Below are positions 52,426 to 61,290 of a stretch of DNA of 64,000 bases, piece by piece. The notes under the pieces were generated by a model. The model was not told the DNA's origin. It saw only the letters and a list, made by a program, of their open reading frames with translations, and did no database searches. Numbering within the stretch: position 1 is the stretch's first letter; the number at the start of each line of letters is the position of its first letter. The DNA is from Candidatus Ornithospirochaeta avicola (GTDB taxonomy: Bacteria > Spirochaetota > Spirochaetia > Sphaerochaetales > Sphaerochaetaceae), in NCBI GenBank assembly GCA_019113245.1, contig DXHU01000005.1, forward strand, positions 1 through 64,000, written 5' to 3'. Position numbers and translations under genes: made by a program.

Positions 52426-53070
52426 ATGAAGAAAGTATTTGTTTTGTTTTTAGTTTTATTACTTGTTGCATCTGCTGCTTTTGCAATAACTGTATCTGAT
52501 AAGGAAGAAACCCCTGCAACAGTAAAAGCATCTCTTGATTTATCAGGAGAGACTACAGATGTAGGATTTGTAAAATTCGGATTTTATAAAGGTTCTGCTC
52601 CAGAAAATTTCAGTATTACAACAACAGGTGGTGTTTCAATATCTGATGATGATGCAGTAAAATTATATCCAAAGGTAGATACAACAGGAGGTGCAAAACT
52701 TATTGCTACAAATAAAGCTGGAGAAAGTGGTAATTATGAATTCTATCTTTTCTATCAGATATTGTCTGGTACAAAGTATACTTTAACATTGTCTCTTGAT
52801 GAAAAGATGAAATTAAATGATGATCCTAAACTTGACTGGACTGTGACATTGTCAGATGCTTCAAAGACAAGTGTTACAACAGTAGGTGAAGAAAACAAAA
52901 GCAAAACTATTCTTACTCATGATCCTAGTCAAGAGAATGCAACTGTCACTTCAGCCGCAGCCTATAATGTTACAGTAACTACAGAAGATATATCTAGTCT
53001 TAAGCAAGGAACATATGTGGGAACGATTACACTTACACTGACAACAGATGGAACTAAAGCTGGAGCATAA
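52426..53070 (+). CDS. Secreted pilus-subunit-like protein 8
   Basis: 214 residues. Signal peptide MKKVFVLFLVLLLVASAAFA, AAGGAGG ahead of the ATG. Elements: TVKASLDLSGETTD, FVKFGFYKGSAPENF, FYLFYQILSGTKYTLTLSL, YNVTVTTEDISSLKQ and the end GTYVGTITLTLTTDG. The best binding site of the set suggests strong translation; it is a candidate for the major subunit. Confidence 0.75.
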   Translation: MKKVFVLFLVLLLVASAAFAITVSDKEETPATVKASLDLSGETTDVGFVKFGFYKGSAPENFSITTTGGVSISDDDAVKLYPKVDTTGGAKLIATNKAGESGNYEFYLFYQILSGTKYTLTLSLDEKMKLNDDPKLDWTVTLSDASKTSVTTVGEENKSKTILTHDPSQENATVTSAAAYNVTVTTEDISSLKQGTYVGTITLTLTTDGTKAGA

Positions 53071-53074
53071 TATC

Positions 53075-53716
53075 ATGAGAAAGAGTGTGCTTGTTCTGCT
53101 TTTCATTCTCATTTTCACATTTTCTTTATCTGCGCAGGATGAAGGAGTGACACCTGTTGCTGAAACGCATGAAAGCGCAACAGCGACTTTGAGTTTGAAT
53201 CTGACTGGAGAAAATGCCCTTGAAAGCTTTCAGTTCGGTTTTGTAGATGGACCTGTTGACAGCTTTACTGATACTGTCAACAGCTCAGTTTCTACTCAGG
53301 CAGACAGCACAACCAGTGTAAACGCAGTTTCAGAAATTCCTCTTGTCATCGCTCTTAACGAGAAGACTGCTAAGACTGATGAGGCCAAGAACTATTATAT
53401 CTTTTGGAAAATAAGGAGCAGCAAGGCATATAAGGGAACTCTATCATGGACTGATTTATCTATTGAGAGCGGTTCTTCTCTTGATACAACAGTCTCTTTT
53501 GCTGGTCAGGCAGTTGGAAAAGGTGGAGTGAGTGCAGCAACAAATGATGCTGAAAAACTCCTTGAAGTTTTCTCTACATCAAGTGAAAACAGTTCAACTA
53601 GTAGCTATTTTGAGACTACAGGTAGTCAGAAGTTTATTGTAAAGACTGAAGAAATTACAAAGGCTGGAAAATATAGTGCGACACTGACACTTACAGTAAC
53701 AGCTATAGGAAATTGA
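53075..53716 (+). CDS. Secreted pilus-subunit-like protein 9
   Basis: 213 residues from the ATG at 53075, four bases after protein 8; in-frame codons upstream are inside that gene and not needed. Signal peptide MRKSVLVLLFILIFTFSLSA. Elements: ATATLSLNLTGENA, SFQFGFVDGPVDSF, YYIFWKIRSSKAYKGTLSW, QKFIVKTEEITKAG, ending KYSATLTLTVTAIGN. The middle is rich in Ser and Thr. Confidence 0.75.
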   Translation: MRKSVLVLLFILIFTFSLSAQDEGVTPVAETHESATATLSLNLTGENALESFQFGFVDGPVDSFTDTVNSSVSTQADSTTSVNAVSEIPLVIALNEKTAKTDEAKNYYIFWKIRSSKAYKGTLSWTDLSIESGSSLDTTVSFAGQAVGKGGVSAATNDAEKLLEVFSTSSENSSTSSYFETTGSQKFIVKTEEITKAGKYSATLTLTVTAIGN

Positions 53717-53719
53717 GAT

Positions 53720-54217
53720 ATGAAGAAGATTTTCCTTGTAATGACATTCTTATTAATCCTTTTATTCCAAGTCACAGCTGATGATAGTGTCAGGTTAATC
53801 TGGAATCCTGAAATAGAAACTACAGGGAAACTCTGGTTTGCTGATTCTACTGGTATTGAGAAAAGTGAATTTCCACTTACTTTAAGTGAATCTGAGAATA
53901 TTGCTGAAGCAGAATTTTACGCACATTATAGCATAATAAGTGATTCTGATTTTACTCTTGAGTTTTCTCTTGAAAATCTTTTTAGCTCACTTTCATGGAG
54001 TGCTGATATCAATCAGTCACAGTCACCTGTTGATGCTGGAAATTCTTTTAATCTTAAAATATCTAATGAATCTGAAGATTTATTAAAAGAAGACTCAGTT
54101 CATATCATAATCAAGACAGATTCTCTTAGTAATCTTAGCTCTTCTGATTATGAAGGAGTTACATCTAGCAAACCAACTATAAAAGTTACGCTAAAAACAG
54201 AAGGAGGAAATGCATGA
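53720..54217 (+). CDS. Secreted pilus-subunit-like protein 10
   Basis: 165 residues, the shortest of the set. Signal peptide MKKIFLVMTFLLILLFQVTA. Elements: VRLIWNPEIETTGKLWF at the N-terminus, FYAHYSIISDSDFTLEFSL in the middle, VHIIIKTDSLSNLSSSDY and the final strand KPTIKVTLKTEGGN, which lacks the Tyr lead. Overlaps protein 11 by four bases. Confidence 0.7.
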   Translation: MKKIFLVMTFLLILLFQVTADDSVRLIWNPEIETTGKLWFADSTGIEKSEFPLTLSESENIAEAEFYAHYSIISDSDFTLEFSLENLFSSLSWSADINQSQSPVDAGNSFNLKISNESEDLLKEDSVHIIIKTDSLSNLSSSDYEGVTSSKPTIKVTLKTEGGNA

Positions 54218-54774
54218 AAAGATTGGCTATAGTAATTTTGCTGATATTTTTTGCTTTCTCTCTTTCTGCAGCAAACTATGATGGTATTTTAAATGGAGCA
54301 AACGCATCTGCAAATGTTTCATGGACAATAGATGAAAGCAATCTCTCATTTACAAGTGTTGTTTTCTCAAATGACGATGGTGGCCTTAGCCCGCTTGGAG
54401 ATAGTTTTGTTATCAAAGAATTCAAACCAGATCTTGAAAATAAAAAGATAACAGCAAACAAGACTTTTTATGTTGTATGGTCGATATTCACTAATGACAG
54501 AGTATCTGTTGCAATGAAATTCGAGCAAGAAAGTAATTCTTTAGTCACTACTGGCATAAGCGCAAAATATAAAAATGATGAGAAAGTTAACATAACTAGC
54601 GATGAGGAAACAATTTATACACATGAAAGCTCAGAAAATACTTCTCTTGATAAAGGCTATGCAACAATAAATATAAGCGTAAGTGCAGATGCTGATGGCC
54701 TGAGTTTTGGTACAGACGGTATTAATCTTGGCACTCTTACTGTCACTGTTAAAACAGATGGAGGTGCAAATTGA
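54214..54774 (+). CDS. Secreted pilus-subunit-like protein 11
   Basis: 186 residues. Signal peptide MKRLAIVILLIFFAFSLSA. Elements: ANVSWTIDESNLSFTSVVFS, FYVVWSIFTNDRVSVAMKF, and an end GTLTVTVKTDGGAN. Similar at its last residues to protein 10 (KT-x-GG-x-N). The start overlaps the previous stop by four bases, and its stop overlaps the TTG start of protein 12. Confidence 0.7.
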   Translation: MKRLAIVILLIFFAFSLSAANYDGILNGANASANVSWTIDESNLSFTSVVFSNDDGGLSPLGDSFVIKEFKPDLENKKITANKTFYVVWSIFTNDRVSVAMKFEQESNSLVTTGISAKYKNDEKVNITSDEETIYTHESSENTSLDKGYATINISVSADADGLSFGTDGINLGTLTVTVKTDGGAN

Positions 54775-55307
54775 AGAAGGTATTTGTTTTATTTCTTTTA
54801 TTTATCTTTGCATTGCCTCTGTTTGCTGCAATATCTTATACAGGAAGTACTTTTGGCAGTGCAGATGCAATCTTTACCTGGGATCTTTCTGATTATGGAT
54901 CTGCAAAACTAACATTTAATTCAACATCTGTTGCTCTGACAGAATCGGGAAGTGAGGTTCTTGAGAAAAAAGCTACAGGAGATGTGAATTTTTCCTATGA
55001 AGTTACTGCTTTTTCTGCCGTAAATATTCACTTTGAACCATCAGGTCCGCTTTCAAACGGAAGCGGTGGTCAGATAGGATGGGTATTTTCATATGGTGAC
55101 AATATAGCAACATCTGCTTCTTATGGAAACAATGTAGAAAATACAGGCTTTGATATTCAGACAGCATATAGCGGGTCTGGACTGAATACAGTGAAAGATA
55201 GTATCTCCTTGTCTATTGAGACAGAGGCTCTCAAGGACAGTTTCCTTACAGGTGGTGGAACGTATAGTGCAAATATAATCGTCAATATAACAGGAGTAGA
55301 CTCATGA
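54771..55307 (+). CDS. Secreted pilus-subunit-like protein 12
   Basis: 178 residues with a TTG start (TTGA overlap with the previous stop) and GGAGG within the preceding codons. Signal peptide MKKVFVLFLLFIFALPLFA. Elements: DAIFTWDLSDYGSAKLTF, VNFSYEVTAFSAVNIHFEP, SISLSIETEALKDS and the end GTYSANIIVNITGVDS. The TTG start may lower its yield relative to neighbours. Confidence 0.72.
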   Translation: MKKVFVLFLLFIFALPLFAAISYTGSTFGSADAIFTWDLSDYGSAKLTFNSTSVALTESGSEVLEKKATGDVNFSYEVTAFSAVNIHFEPSGPLSNGSGGQIGWVFSYGDNIATSASYGNNVENTGFDIQTAYSGSGLNTVKDSISLSIETEALKDSFLTGGGTYSANIIVNITGVDS

Positions 55308-55924
55308 TGAAGAGAATTATATTCTATATTTCAATATTGTTATTGCTGCTCTCTCCTGTATTTGCCGCAGAAATAAATTTTGGTGAAACTCATTCTTCAA
55401 CTTTAGCTCTGCCACTCCAGCTGAATACAAAAGATTTCCAGTCTTTTTCAGTTGGATTTTCAAACGGGTATCTGACTAGTGCAACAGGAACAGTAGGCGC
55501 ACTCAGCGATACTGAATTCAGTAATACATTTACTGTCGGGACAGATGAGTTTATAACCGAAGATACTCTTCCAAAAGTGACTTTCTATATCTGGTGGAAG
55601 ATCATCTCGACATCTAAGGTTAAGGTACAACTTAAAATCAATCCATTGGTTTCAGGCGATTCAACAATAGATCTTACTGTTAGCAAGAATGGCAATGATT
55701 ATGGAAAATGTGATCTGGATCTCAATGGAAGTGAAACCATATCTACTGAGAAAACATATACTGTTCTTGATTATGCTCCCGCAACAAACAGCAATGAAGA
55801 AGGCGGGGGACTGCAATGGGGATCTACTTCACTTGTTCTTGCAGTAGATAGAAATGCAAATAATTTCAAGGCAACAAGTTATACCTCAACTGTTGTCCTG
55901 GAAATTGTTGATGGAGGAAACTGA
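55304..55924 (+). CDS. Secreted pilus-subunit-like protein 13
   Basis: 206 residues. Signal peptide MMKRIIFYISILLLLLSPVFA. Elements: STLALPLQLNTKDFQSF, SVGFSNGYLTS, FYIWWKIISTSKVKVQLKI and the end TSYTSTVVLEIVDGGN. Contains one Cys (GKCDLDL). Overlaps protein 12 by four bases and has one base before protein 14. Confidence 0.73.
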   Translation: MMKRIIFYISILLLLLSPVFAAEINFGETHSSTLALPLQLNTKDFQSFSVGFSNGYLTSATGTVGALSDTEFSNTFTVGTDEFITEDTLPKVTFYIWWKIISTSKVKVQLKINPLVSGDSTIDLTVSKNGNDYGKCDLDLNGSETISTEKTYTVLDYAPATNSNEEGGGLQWGSTSLVLAVDRNANNFKATSYTSTVVLEIVDGGN

Positions 55925-55925
55925 T

Positions 55926-56498
55926 ATGAGAAAAGTTTTTGTTATAATTCTAATCTCTCTTATCTTTCTTTCTTCAATATACTCAGCTGAAGAGCCAAAG
56001 AGGCAGAGCTTTGTAGGTATTCCAGTTGAGTTTTCAGCAGATTATCCTGATGTTGTTGCAGGATTTACAAAAAACAATGTGACGAGTACAATCACTCCAA
56101 CTTTTATTAATTACAGCATTGATAATCCACTTATGTTTGTATACAATACTCAGAACACCAGATTCGAGACAGAAGGAATATTCCTTGTAATCCAGGTGTT
56201 CACGCCTTATGCTGTTGATGTAAGCATAACGGGATGTCCTCCTTTGAAAAATTCCTCAGATGATGAGATTAACTATTATACTGAAAACCTTACTCTTCCA
56301 GGGGAATCCAAATTTACTGGCTCAAATGAAAGTGTAAATGACAGTAATCCAATTGATATAATAAATGAGAGTGGTACATACACAACGCCTAGAGTATATT
56401 CAATTTACGGAAAGTTCTATGTGAATGGAACAGATGTGAAGTATGCTGCAGAATATAATACAAGTATTACTATAAAGTTTTCAACGGAGGGAAATTGA
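55926..56498 (+). CDS. Secreted pilus-subunit-like protein 14
   Basis: 190 residues from the ATG at 55926; the longer in-frame region upstream lies inside protein 13. Signal peptide MRKVFVIILISLIFLSSIYSA. Elements: SFVGIPVEFSADYPDVVAGF, FLVIQVFTPYAVDVSITG, RVYSIYGKFYVNGTDV and the end AEYNTSITIKFSTEGN. Confidence 0.72.
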   Translation: MRKVFVIILISLIFLSSIYSAEEPKRQSFVGIPVEFSADYPDVVAGFTKNNVTSTITPTFINYSIDNPLMFVYNTQNTRFETEGIFLVIQVFTPYAVDVSITGCPPLKNSSDDEINYYTENLTLPGESKFTGSNESVNDSNPIDIINESGTYTTPRVYSIYGKFYVNGTDVKYAAEYNTSITIKFSTEGN

Positions 56499-57191
56499 AT
56501 GAAAAAGACAGCTCTCCTTCTGATATTTCTTTTCCTGTCATTAACGGTTTTTGCTAATGATCCTGTTAATTTTTATTTAAATCTTGTAAAGAACGGTTCA
56601 TCCAGCGTTGAAATAAAGGATTCAACATTAAATACATCTCTTGATAAGATAGTTTTCTCGATTCCAACTAATGTAACGGATCCTGAAACTAATAGAAGTG
56701 AAAGTACTGCCAGTTTTGGTCTTGACTGGAATCTATATGCAAACTATGACGCAAACGGTATACTGGATAATTCCTGCTCAATGAATCTTTACTTTGTAAC
56801 ATCAGCTGAGGCTGTTAATAACGGCTATATGCTCGTAAATACAGAAAATGATAAAATTGGATTGAACTACAATGTAAATTTTTCTTGTAACTTATCTTAT
56901 TCATACAAAGGCTCACTAGAGAATGTAGAACTAACAGGTTCTACTGATGATGCTCCAGATGGAAAAAATGGAAATACCCAAATGATGCTATCTGATAGGA
57001 CGCTTACATTGTTTGAAAGAATTCCTCTTGATTTTATAACTCCTATAAAGGGAAGTGCTGTTTTAAATCTAGTGCTACTTGCTCCGTGGGGAGATGTTAC
57101 AGGAGCAGATGGAAATGTAACAGGACAGGATTATCATTTTATGCAGGGTCAGTACACTGGCTATGTTTTCATAGAAACTGTTATCTATTGA
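56499..57191 (+). CDS. Secreted pilus-subunit-like protein 15
   Basis: 230 residues. Signal peptide MKKTALLLIFLFLSLTVFA. The mature part starts DPVNFYLNLVKNGSSSVEI and has FGLDWNLYANYDANGIL in the middle. It ends GQYTGYVFIETVIY, the shared strand without the usual few residues after it. The long loop after residue 140 (SYKGSLENVELTGSTDD) is unlike the rest. Two cysteines (NSCSMNL, FSCNLS) could form a disulfide. Last gene of the operon; no clear terminator follows before udp, whose RBS is 30 bases on. Confidence 0.72.
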   Translation: MKKTALLLIFLFLSLTVFANDPVNFYLNLVKNGSSSVEIKDSTLNTSLDKIVFSIPTNVTDPETNRSESTASFGLDWNLYANYDANGILDNSCSMNLYFVTSAEAVNNGYMLVNTENDKIGLNYNVNFSCNLSYSYKGSLENVELTGSTDDAPDGKNGNTQMMLSDRTLTLFERIPLDFITPIKGSAVLNLVLLAPWGDVTGADGNVTGQDYHFMQGQYTGYVFIETVIY

Positions 57192-57234
57192 TTTTCCTTT
57201 TTCTGTGTTAGACTGATACCCTGGAGGACAGATT

Positions 57235-58014
57235 ATGTCAGATTATATGAATGGAAGCGGGGTGCAGTATCATCTTCATATAAAGAAAGGGGATGTGGGA
57301 CGCTATGTCATTCTCCCAGGAGATCCTAAGAGAGTTCCGCTTATTGCAAAGTATCTTGATGATGCAGTCCTTGTCGCCGACAGCCGTGAATACGTTACAT
57401 ATACAGGAACACTTCTTGGAGAAAAAGTAAGTGTAACAAGCACAGGAATAGGAGGTCCAAGCGCTGTAATCGCTGTTGAGGAGCTTTTTAAGTGCGGCAG
57501 CGATACCTTCATCCGCATGGGAACATCAGGGGGAATTGCACTTGATGTAATAGGTGGGGATGTAGTGATTGCAACAGGTGCTGTGCGCGCTGAGGGCACA
57601 AGCCGCGAATATGCTCCTGTTGAGTATCCTGCAGTCGCTACTTTTGAAGTTGTATCAGCGCTGAAAAAAGCAGCAGACGACCTTGAAATGAGAAGCCACA
57701 CAGGAGTCGTGCAGTGCAAGGACAGCTTCTATGGTCAGCATGAGCCCGAAAATATGCCGGTTTCTGCAATGCTTCTTGAAAAATGGGAAGCATGGAAACG
57801 CCTAGGGGTGCTTGCATCTGAAATGGAGAGCGCTGCAATCTTCACATGCTGTGCTCATCTTGGTGCAAGGTGCGGTGCAACATTCTTTGTTGTTGGGAAT
57901 CAGGAGAGGGAAGCACTTGGAATGGAGAACATAAAGATGCACGATACAGACAATGCCATTCGTGTTGCTGTGGAGGCTGTGAAGAATCTTATAAAGATGG
58001 ATAAGGGAATCTAA
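57235..58014 (+). CDS. udp: Uridine phosphorylase
   Basis: 259 residues. The NP-I family signature is seen in [18 protein letters not shown] and the phosphate-binding [44 protein letters not shown] and [10 protein letters not shown] follow, the last binding ribose. It converts uridine and phosphate to uracil and ribose 1-phosphate; uracil can feed the UPRTase of the window. GGAGG lies before the ATG. It overlaps the convergent GIY-like gene by four bases. Confidence 0.92.
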   Translation: MSDYMNGSGVQYHLHIKKGDVGRYVILPGDPKRVPLIAKYLDDAVLVADSREYVTYTGTLLGEKVSVTSTGIGGPSAVIAVEELFKCGSDTFIRMGTSGGIALDVIGGDVVIATGAVRAEGTSREYAPVEYPAVATFEVVSALKKAADDLEMRSHTGVVQCKDSFYGQHEPENMPVSAMLLEKWEAWKRLGVLASEMESAAIFTCCAHLGARCGATFFVVGNQEREALGMENIKMHDTDNAIRVAVEAVKNLIKMDKGI

Positions 58015-58310
58015 TAAAGCTCTTTGCTGTTTTCTCTGTAATAGCCCTTTCTTTTTTCAAGAAGAAGAGAAAGGTCTTCATCTTTAGAGGCAATCACATC
58101 CTTTTCAATATTGAAAAGCTCAAGACCTGTTTTGTCATAATCATCCTGGAGCATCTTGTTTGAAAATGTTCCCATATCAAGTGAAAAGCGCAGAGAGGAA
58201 TATGATTTTACGATATCTTCTGAGCTAATAAGGCAAACTTTTCCGCTCATCATGTTCTCGATTTTAACTATCCCTCTGAGCTTTTCTTCTGTAAGAAACT
58301 CGCTGTTCAT
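58011..58310 (-). CDS. GIY-YIG-like small protein, catalytically degenerate
   Basis: 99 residues. [20 protein letters not shown], then [23 protein letters not shown], aligns with the typical start of a GIY-YIG nuclease domain, G-I-Y-K-I-x-N-x-x-N-G-K-x-Y-I-G-S-S and the S/N-N-K-H-L-Q-x-D-W. The GIY tyrosine is Val, and YIG is replaced by Cys-Leu-Ile, so cleavage is unlikely. It lies convergent to udp and divergent from the V-ATPase operon. Confidence 0.6.
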   Translation of the reverse strand: MNSEFLTEEKLRGIVKIENMMSGKVCLISSEDIVKSYSSLRFSLDMGTFSNKMLQDDYDKTGLELFNIEKDVIASKDEDLSLLLEKRKGYYRENSKELY

Positions 58311-58384
58311 GGCTCTGATTATAGAATTTCATCTTTTTTTTGTATGCACTTTTTTGAGTTTGACGGAAGAAAAACAAAAATTTG

Positions 58385-58413
58385 TTTATTTCTCTTGAAT
58401 ATGGACTTATACT
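58385..58413 (+). promoter_or_regulatory. Promoter of the V-ATPase operon
   Basis: TATACT at 58408-58413 is 17 bases from a weak -35 box, TTTATT. The ATG follows 27 bases on, behind GAGG. Confidence 0.45.
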
Positions 58414-58440
58414 GTTTCTAGTTGCATAAGAGGATGTGTT

Positions 58441-59031
58441 ATGGAAATAGAAATCAAGGATCTTCTGGAAAAAATCAAGAGCGAAGGATTTGCTGAAGCA
58501 GAGAAAAAGAAGAGAGAGATCATCAATGATGCTGAAAAAGAGGCAGAGAGAATCATAAAGGATGCTGAAAAGAAAAAGGAAGCACTGCTTGAAGAAGGCA
58601 AAAAAGAAGTTGCTCTTTTGAAAGAAGGTGCTATCAGCGATATCCGTCAGGCCGAGCGTGATATGATAATCTCATTCAAGAGCTCAATTGAGAATATCAT
58701 GAAAAAGCTTCTCAATGAGAGTGTAAGGGATACTCTTGATGAGAAAGGATTGCTTGAGCTTATAAAAAAGGTCATCTCTCTTGGCTATGCTGAAGAAGGA
58801 GACAGAATTCTTGTTTCTTCAAGCGATGAAGCTCTTCTTTTATCCACAGTTTTGAAAAAGACAGGCTCTGAGCTTGAAAAGGGGATAGTTCTCTCATCAA
58901 CGGGCGCAATTAACGGCGGAATAAGGGTTGTCAAGAAGGATAACTCATCATACATCGACATGTCTGATGAGGAGATTGCTGAATCTCTTTCTGCTTTACT
59001 CTCAGACAGAATCAGGGAGATTCTCTCTTAA
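58441..59031 (+). CDS. atpE: V-type ATP synthase subunit E
   Basis: 196 residues. The N-terminal half is a charged coiled coil (KKKREIINDAEKEAERIIKD), the C-terminal part a globular domain with ILSSTGAINGGIRVVKKDNS-like sequence. E and its partner form the peripheral stalk. First gene of the operon; its last base is shared with the DUF2764 gene start. Confidence 0.88.
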   Translation: MEIEIKDLLEKIKSEGFAEAEKKKREIINDAEKEAERIIKDAEKKKEALLEEGKKEVALLKEGAISDIRQAERDMIISFKSSIENIMKKLLNESVRDTLDEKGLLELIKKVISLGYAEEGDRILVSSSDEALLLSTVLKKTGSELEKGIVLSSTGAINGGIRVVKKDNSSYIDMSDEEIAESLSALLSDRIREILS

Positions 59032-59573
59032 TGGCCTATTACTATTTCATCTCGCAGCTCCCGCTCATCAGCATTGATACAAAAAGGAGCATGACAGCAG
59101 CTGAATTTCTTTCAAAGAGCAGAGAATACCTTTCAGATAAGGACTATAAAGCTCTTTCTGCTCTCTCTCTTTCTAGCGTCAATGAAAGTGAGAGCGCTCA
59201 GCTTGCTGAGTATTCAGCATTCATAAAGAAAGTCAGAAAGATAACAAACGAGATGAGAAAGGAAAAACTCGGCTGGGGCAAGGCTGAGGTGGACGAGAAT
59301 GATTTTGATCTTGTAGAGAGGATAAGAAAAGCTGTCTATTCTTTGAATCCTCTTGAGGGAGAAAAGGAAATCCTTTCCATTTATTTTGAATATTTTGAGA
59401 AGATGAGGAATCTTGATCCTTTCTCTTTTTCAAATCTCCTTCTTTATTACATGCTCCTTCAGATTGCAGAAAAAAGAGATGCATTTGATGAAGAGGAGGG
59501 GAGAAAGGAGTTTGACTCCTTGTTTTCTGTACTTGAAGATACACTTTTGAAGGATAGTGATGATGAACAGTAA
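59031..59573 (+). CDS. DUF2764 family protein of the V-ATPase operon
   Basis: 180 residues, soluble and helical, starting MAYYYFISQLPLISIDTKRS. The hydrophobic YYFISQLP opening is typical of DUF2764. It sits between subunits E and A as in other spirochaete operons (the same place as Borrelia BB0095) and may play the role of a missing C/F-like subunit or assembly factor. Overlaps subunit A. Confidence 0.82.
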   Translation: MAYYYFISQLPLISIDTKRSMTAAEFLSKSREYLSDKDYKALSALSLSSVNESESAQLAEYSAFIKKVRKITNEMRKEKLGWGKAEVDENDFDLVERIRKAVYSLNPLEGEKEILSIYFEYFEKMRNLDPFSFSNLLLYYMLLQIAEKRDAFDEEEGRKEFDSLFSVLEDTLLKDSDDEQ

Positions 59574-61287
59574 AAGCGGAATTGTTACAGGCGTTAACGG
59601 AAACCTTGTTAACGTTCATTTTAATGAAAGCGTAATGAAGAACGAAGTCGGCTATGTCATTACCGGCTCAGTCAAGCTGAAGGGAGAGGTAATAAGAGTC
59701 ACCGGCTCTGTAGCATCACTGCAGATTTATGAGATGACAGAGGGGATAAAGGTCGGGGATGCTGTTGAGTTCACATCATCTCTTTTATCAGTCTCTCTCG
59801 GTCCCGGTCTTTTGAAGAGCGTTTTTGACGGACTTCAGAACCCGCTTAATAATCTTGCTGAAAAATGCGGATTCTTCCTTGAGCGCGGAGTATATATCAA
59901 TGCAATTGAAAACGATGAGTGGGATTTCACACCATCTGTAAAAGAAGGAGATATTCTGAGCGGCGGAAGTGTCATCGGAAGTGTTCCCGAGGGGCTTTTC
60001 ACTCATAAGATCTTTACTCCCTTCACGCTTAATGGAAAATGGAAGGTCATTTTTATCAAGGAAAAGGGAAGATACCGCGCATATGATGAAATCTGCGTGA
60101 TTGAAAATGAGAAGAAAGAAAAGAAGAGTCTGTCGATGGTGATCGAGCAACCTGTGAAAATTCCGATCAAAGGATATGCTGAGCGCCTTATGCCACGAGA
60201 TACAATGGTCACAAAGATAAGGCTTATAGATACATTCCTTCCTGTTGCAAAGGGTGGAACATACTGCATCCCCGGTCCGTTTGGAGCAGGAAAAACAGTA
60301 CTGCAGCACCTTACGAGCAAAAATGCTGATGTTGATATTGTAATAATTGCAGCCTGCGGTGAAAGAGCTGGAGAGGTTGTTGAGGTTCTGAAAGAATTTC
60401 CTGAGCTTACAGATCCAAAGACAGGGCGCTCTTTGATGGAGAGAACGATAATAATATGCAACACATCAAGCATGCCTGTTGCCGCACGTGAGGCATCTGT
60501 ATATACAGCAGTCACAATGGCTGAGTATTACCGCAACATGGGTCTTGATGTTCTTCTTCTTGCAGACAGCACATCACGCTGGGCTCAGGCCATGAGAGAG
60601 ATGAGCGGAAGGCTTGAAGAGATTCCTGGGGATGAAGCATTCCCGGCATATCTTGAAAGCAGGATTGCCGAGTTCTATGAAAGGGCAGGCCTTGTCAGGC
60701 TTAGCGACAAAAGCTTTGGAAGTGTGACAATCGGAGGAACTGTAAGCCCTGCTGGAGGAAACTTCGATGAGCCTGTAACGCAGGCAACACTGAAAGTTGT
60801 AGGAGCTTTCCATGGGCTCTCAAGAGAGCGAAGCGATGCAAGAAAATATCCTGCAATCGATCCTCTGGACTCATGGAGCAAGTATGATGGCATTATTGAT
60901 AAAAAGGATGTCAGCGATGTCTATTTCTATGTGACAAAGAGTGCTGAGGTTGCTCAGATGATGAAGGTTGTCGGAGAAGAGGGTACAAGCCTTGATGACT
61001 ACATAGTCTATCAGAAGGGAGAGCTTGTCGACTCAGTTTATCTTCAGCAGAACTCGTTCGATCCAGTTGATGCAGCTGTCTCTGTTGAACGTCAGAGACG
61101 TACATTCTATATCCTGAAGGATATAGTTGACTCTTCTTATAACCTTAAGGACAAAGATGATGCAAGAGCTTTCTTCAATGAAGTCCGACAGCGTTTTCTT
61201 GACTATAACGGGAGTGAGGAAAACAGCAGTGAGTTCTCAAAGAGAGAAGCTGATTTAAAGAGCTTTTTTGGATCCAGACTGAGGTAA
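59563..61287 (+). CDS. atpA: V-type ATP synthase subunit A (catalytic)
   Basis: About 574 residues. Walker A is GPFGAGKTVLQHL; IAACGERAGEVVEVL, LLADSTSRWAQAMREMSGRLEE and the extra non-homologous region near residue 110-190 that marks A over B subunits are visible. It hydrolyses or makes ATP. Starts at GTG 59557, ATG 59560 and ATG 59563 are all in frame; the last overlaps the previous gene by 11 bases. Confidence 0.95.
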   Translation: MNSKSGIVTGVNGNLVNVHFNESVMKNEVGYVITGSVKLKGEVIRVTGSVASLQIYEMTEGIKVGDAVEFTSSLLSVSLGPGLLKSVFDGLQNPLNNLAEKCGFFLERGVYINAIENDEWDFTPSVKEGDILSGGSVIGSVPEGLFTHKIFTPFTLNGKWKVIFIKEKGRYRAYDEICVIENEKKEKKSLSMVIEQPVKIPIKGYAERLMPRDTMVTKIRLIDTFLPVAKGGTYCIPGPFGAGKTVLQHLTSKNADVDIVIIAACGERAGEVVEVLKEFPELTDPKTGRSLMERTIIICNTSSMPVAAREASVYTAVTMAEYYRNMGLDVLLLADSTSRWAQAMREMSGRLEEIPGDEAFPAYLESRIAEFYERAGLVRLSDKSFGSVTIGGTVSPAGGNFDEPVTQATLKVVGAFHGLSRERSDARKYPAIDPLDSWSKYDGIIDKKDVSDVYFYVTKSAEVAQMMKVVGEEGTSLDDYIVYQKGELVDSVYLQQNSFDPVDAAVSVERQRRTFYILKDIVDSSYNLKDKDDARAFFNEVRQRFLDYNGSEENSSEFSKREADLKSFFGSRLR

Positions 61288-61290
61288 GGT

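Noticed and set aside
53048-53074. Earlier start for subunit 9
   Set aside because: It lies inside subunit 8 and would put nine residues before the signal peptide.
47262-57191. Subunit array as Borrelia-type or tpr-type outer membrane proteins
   Set aside because: Too small, no barrel strands, and always behind a chaperone and usher.
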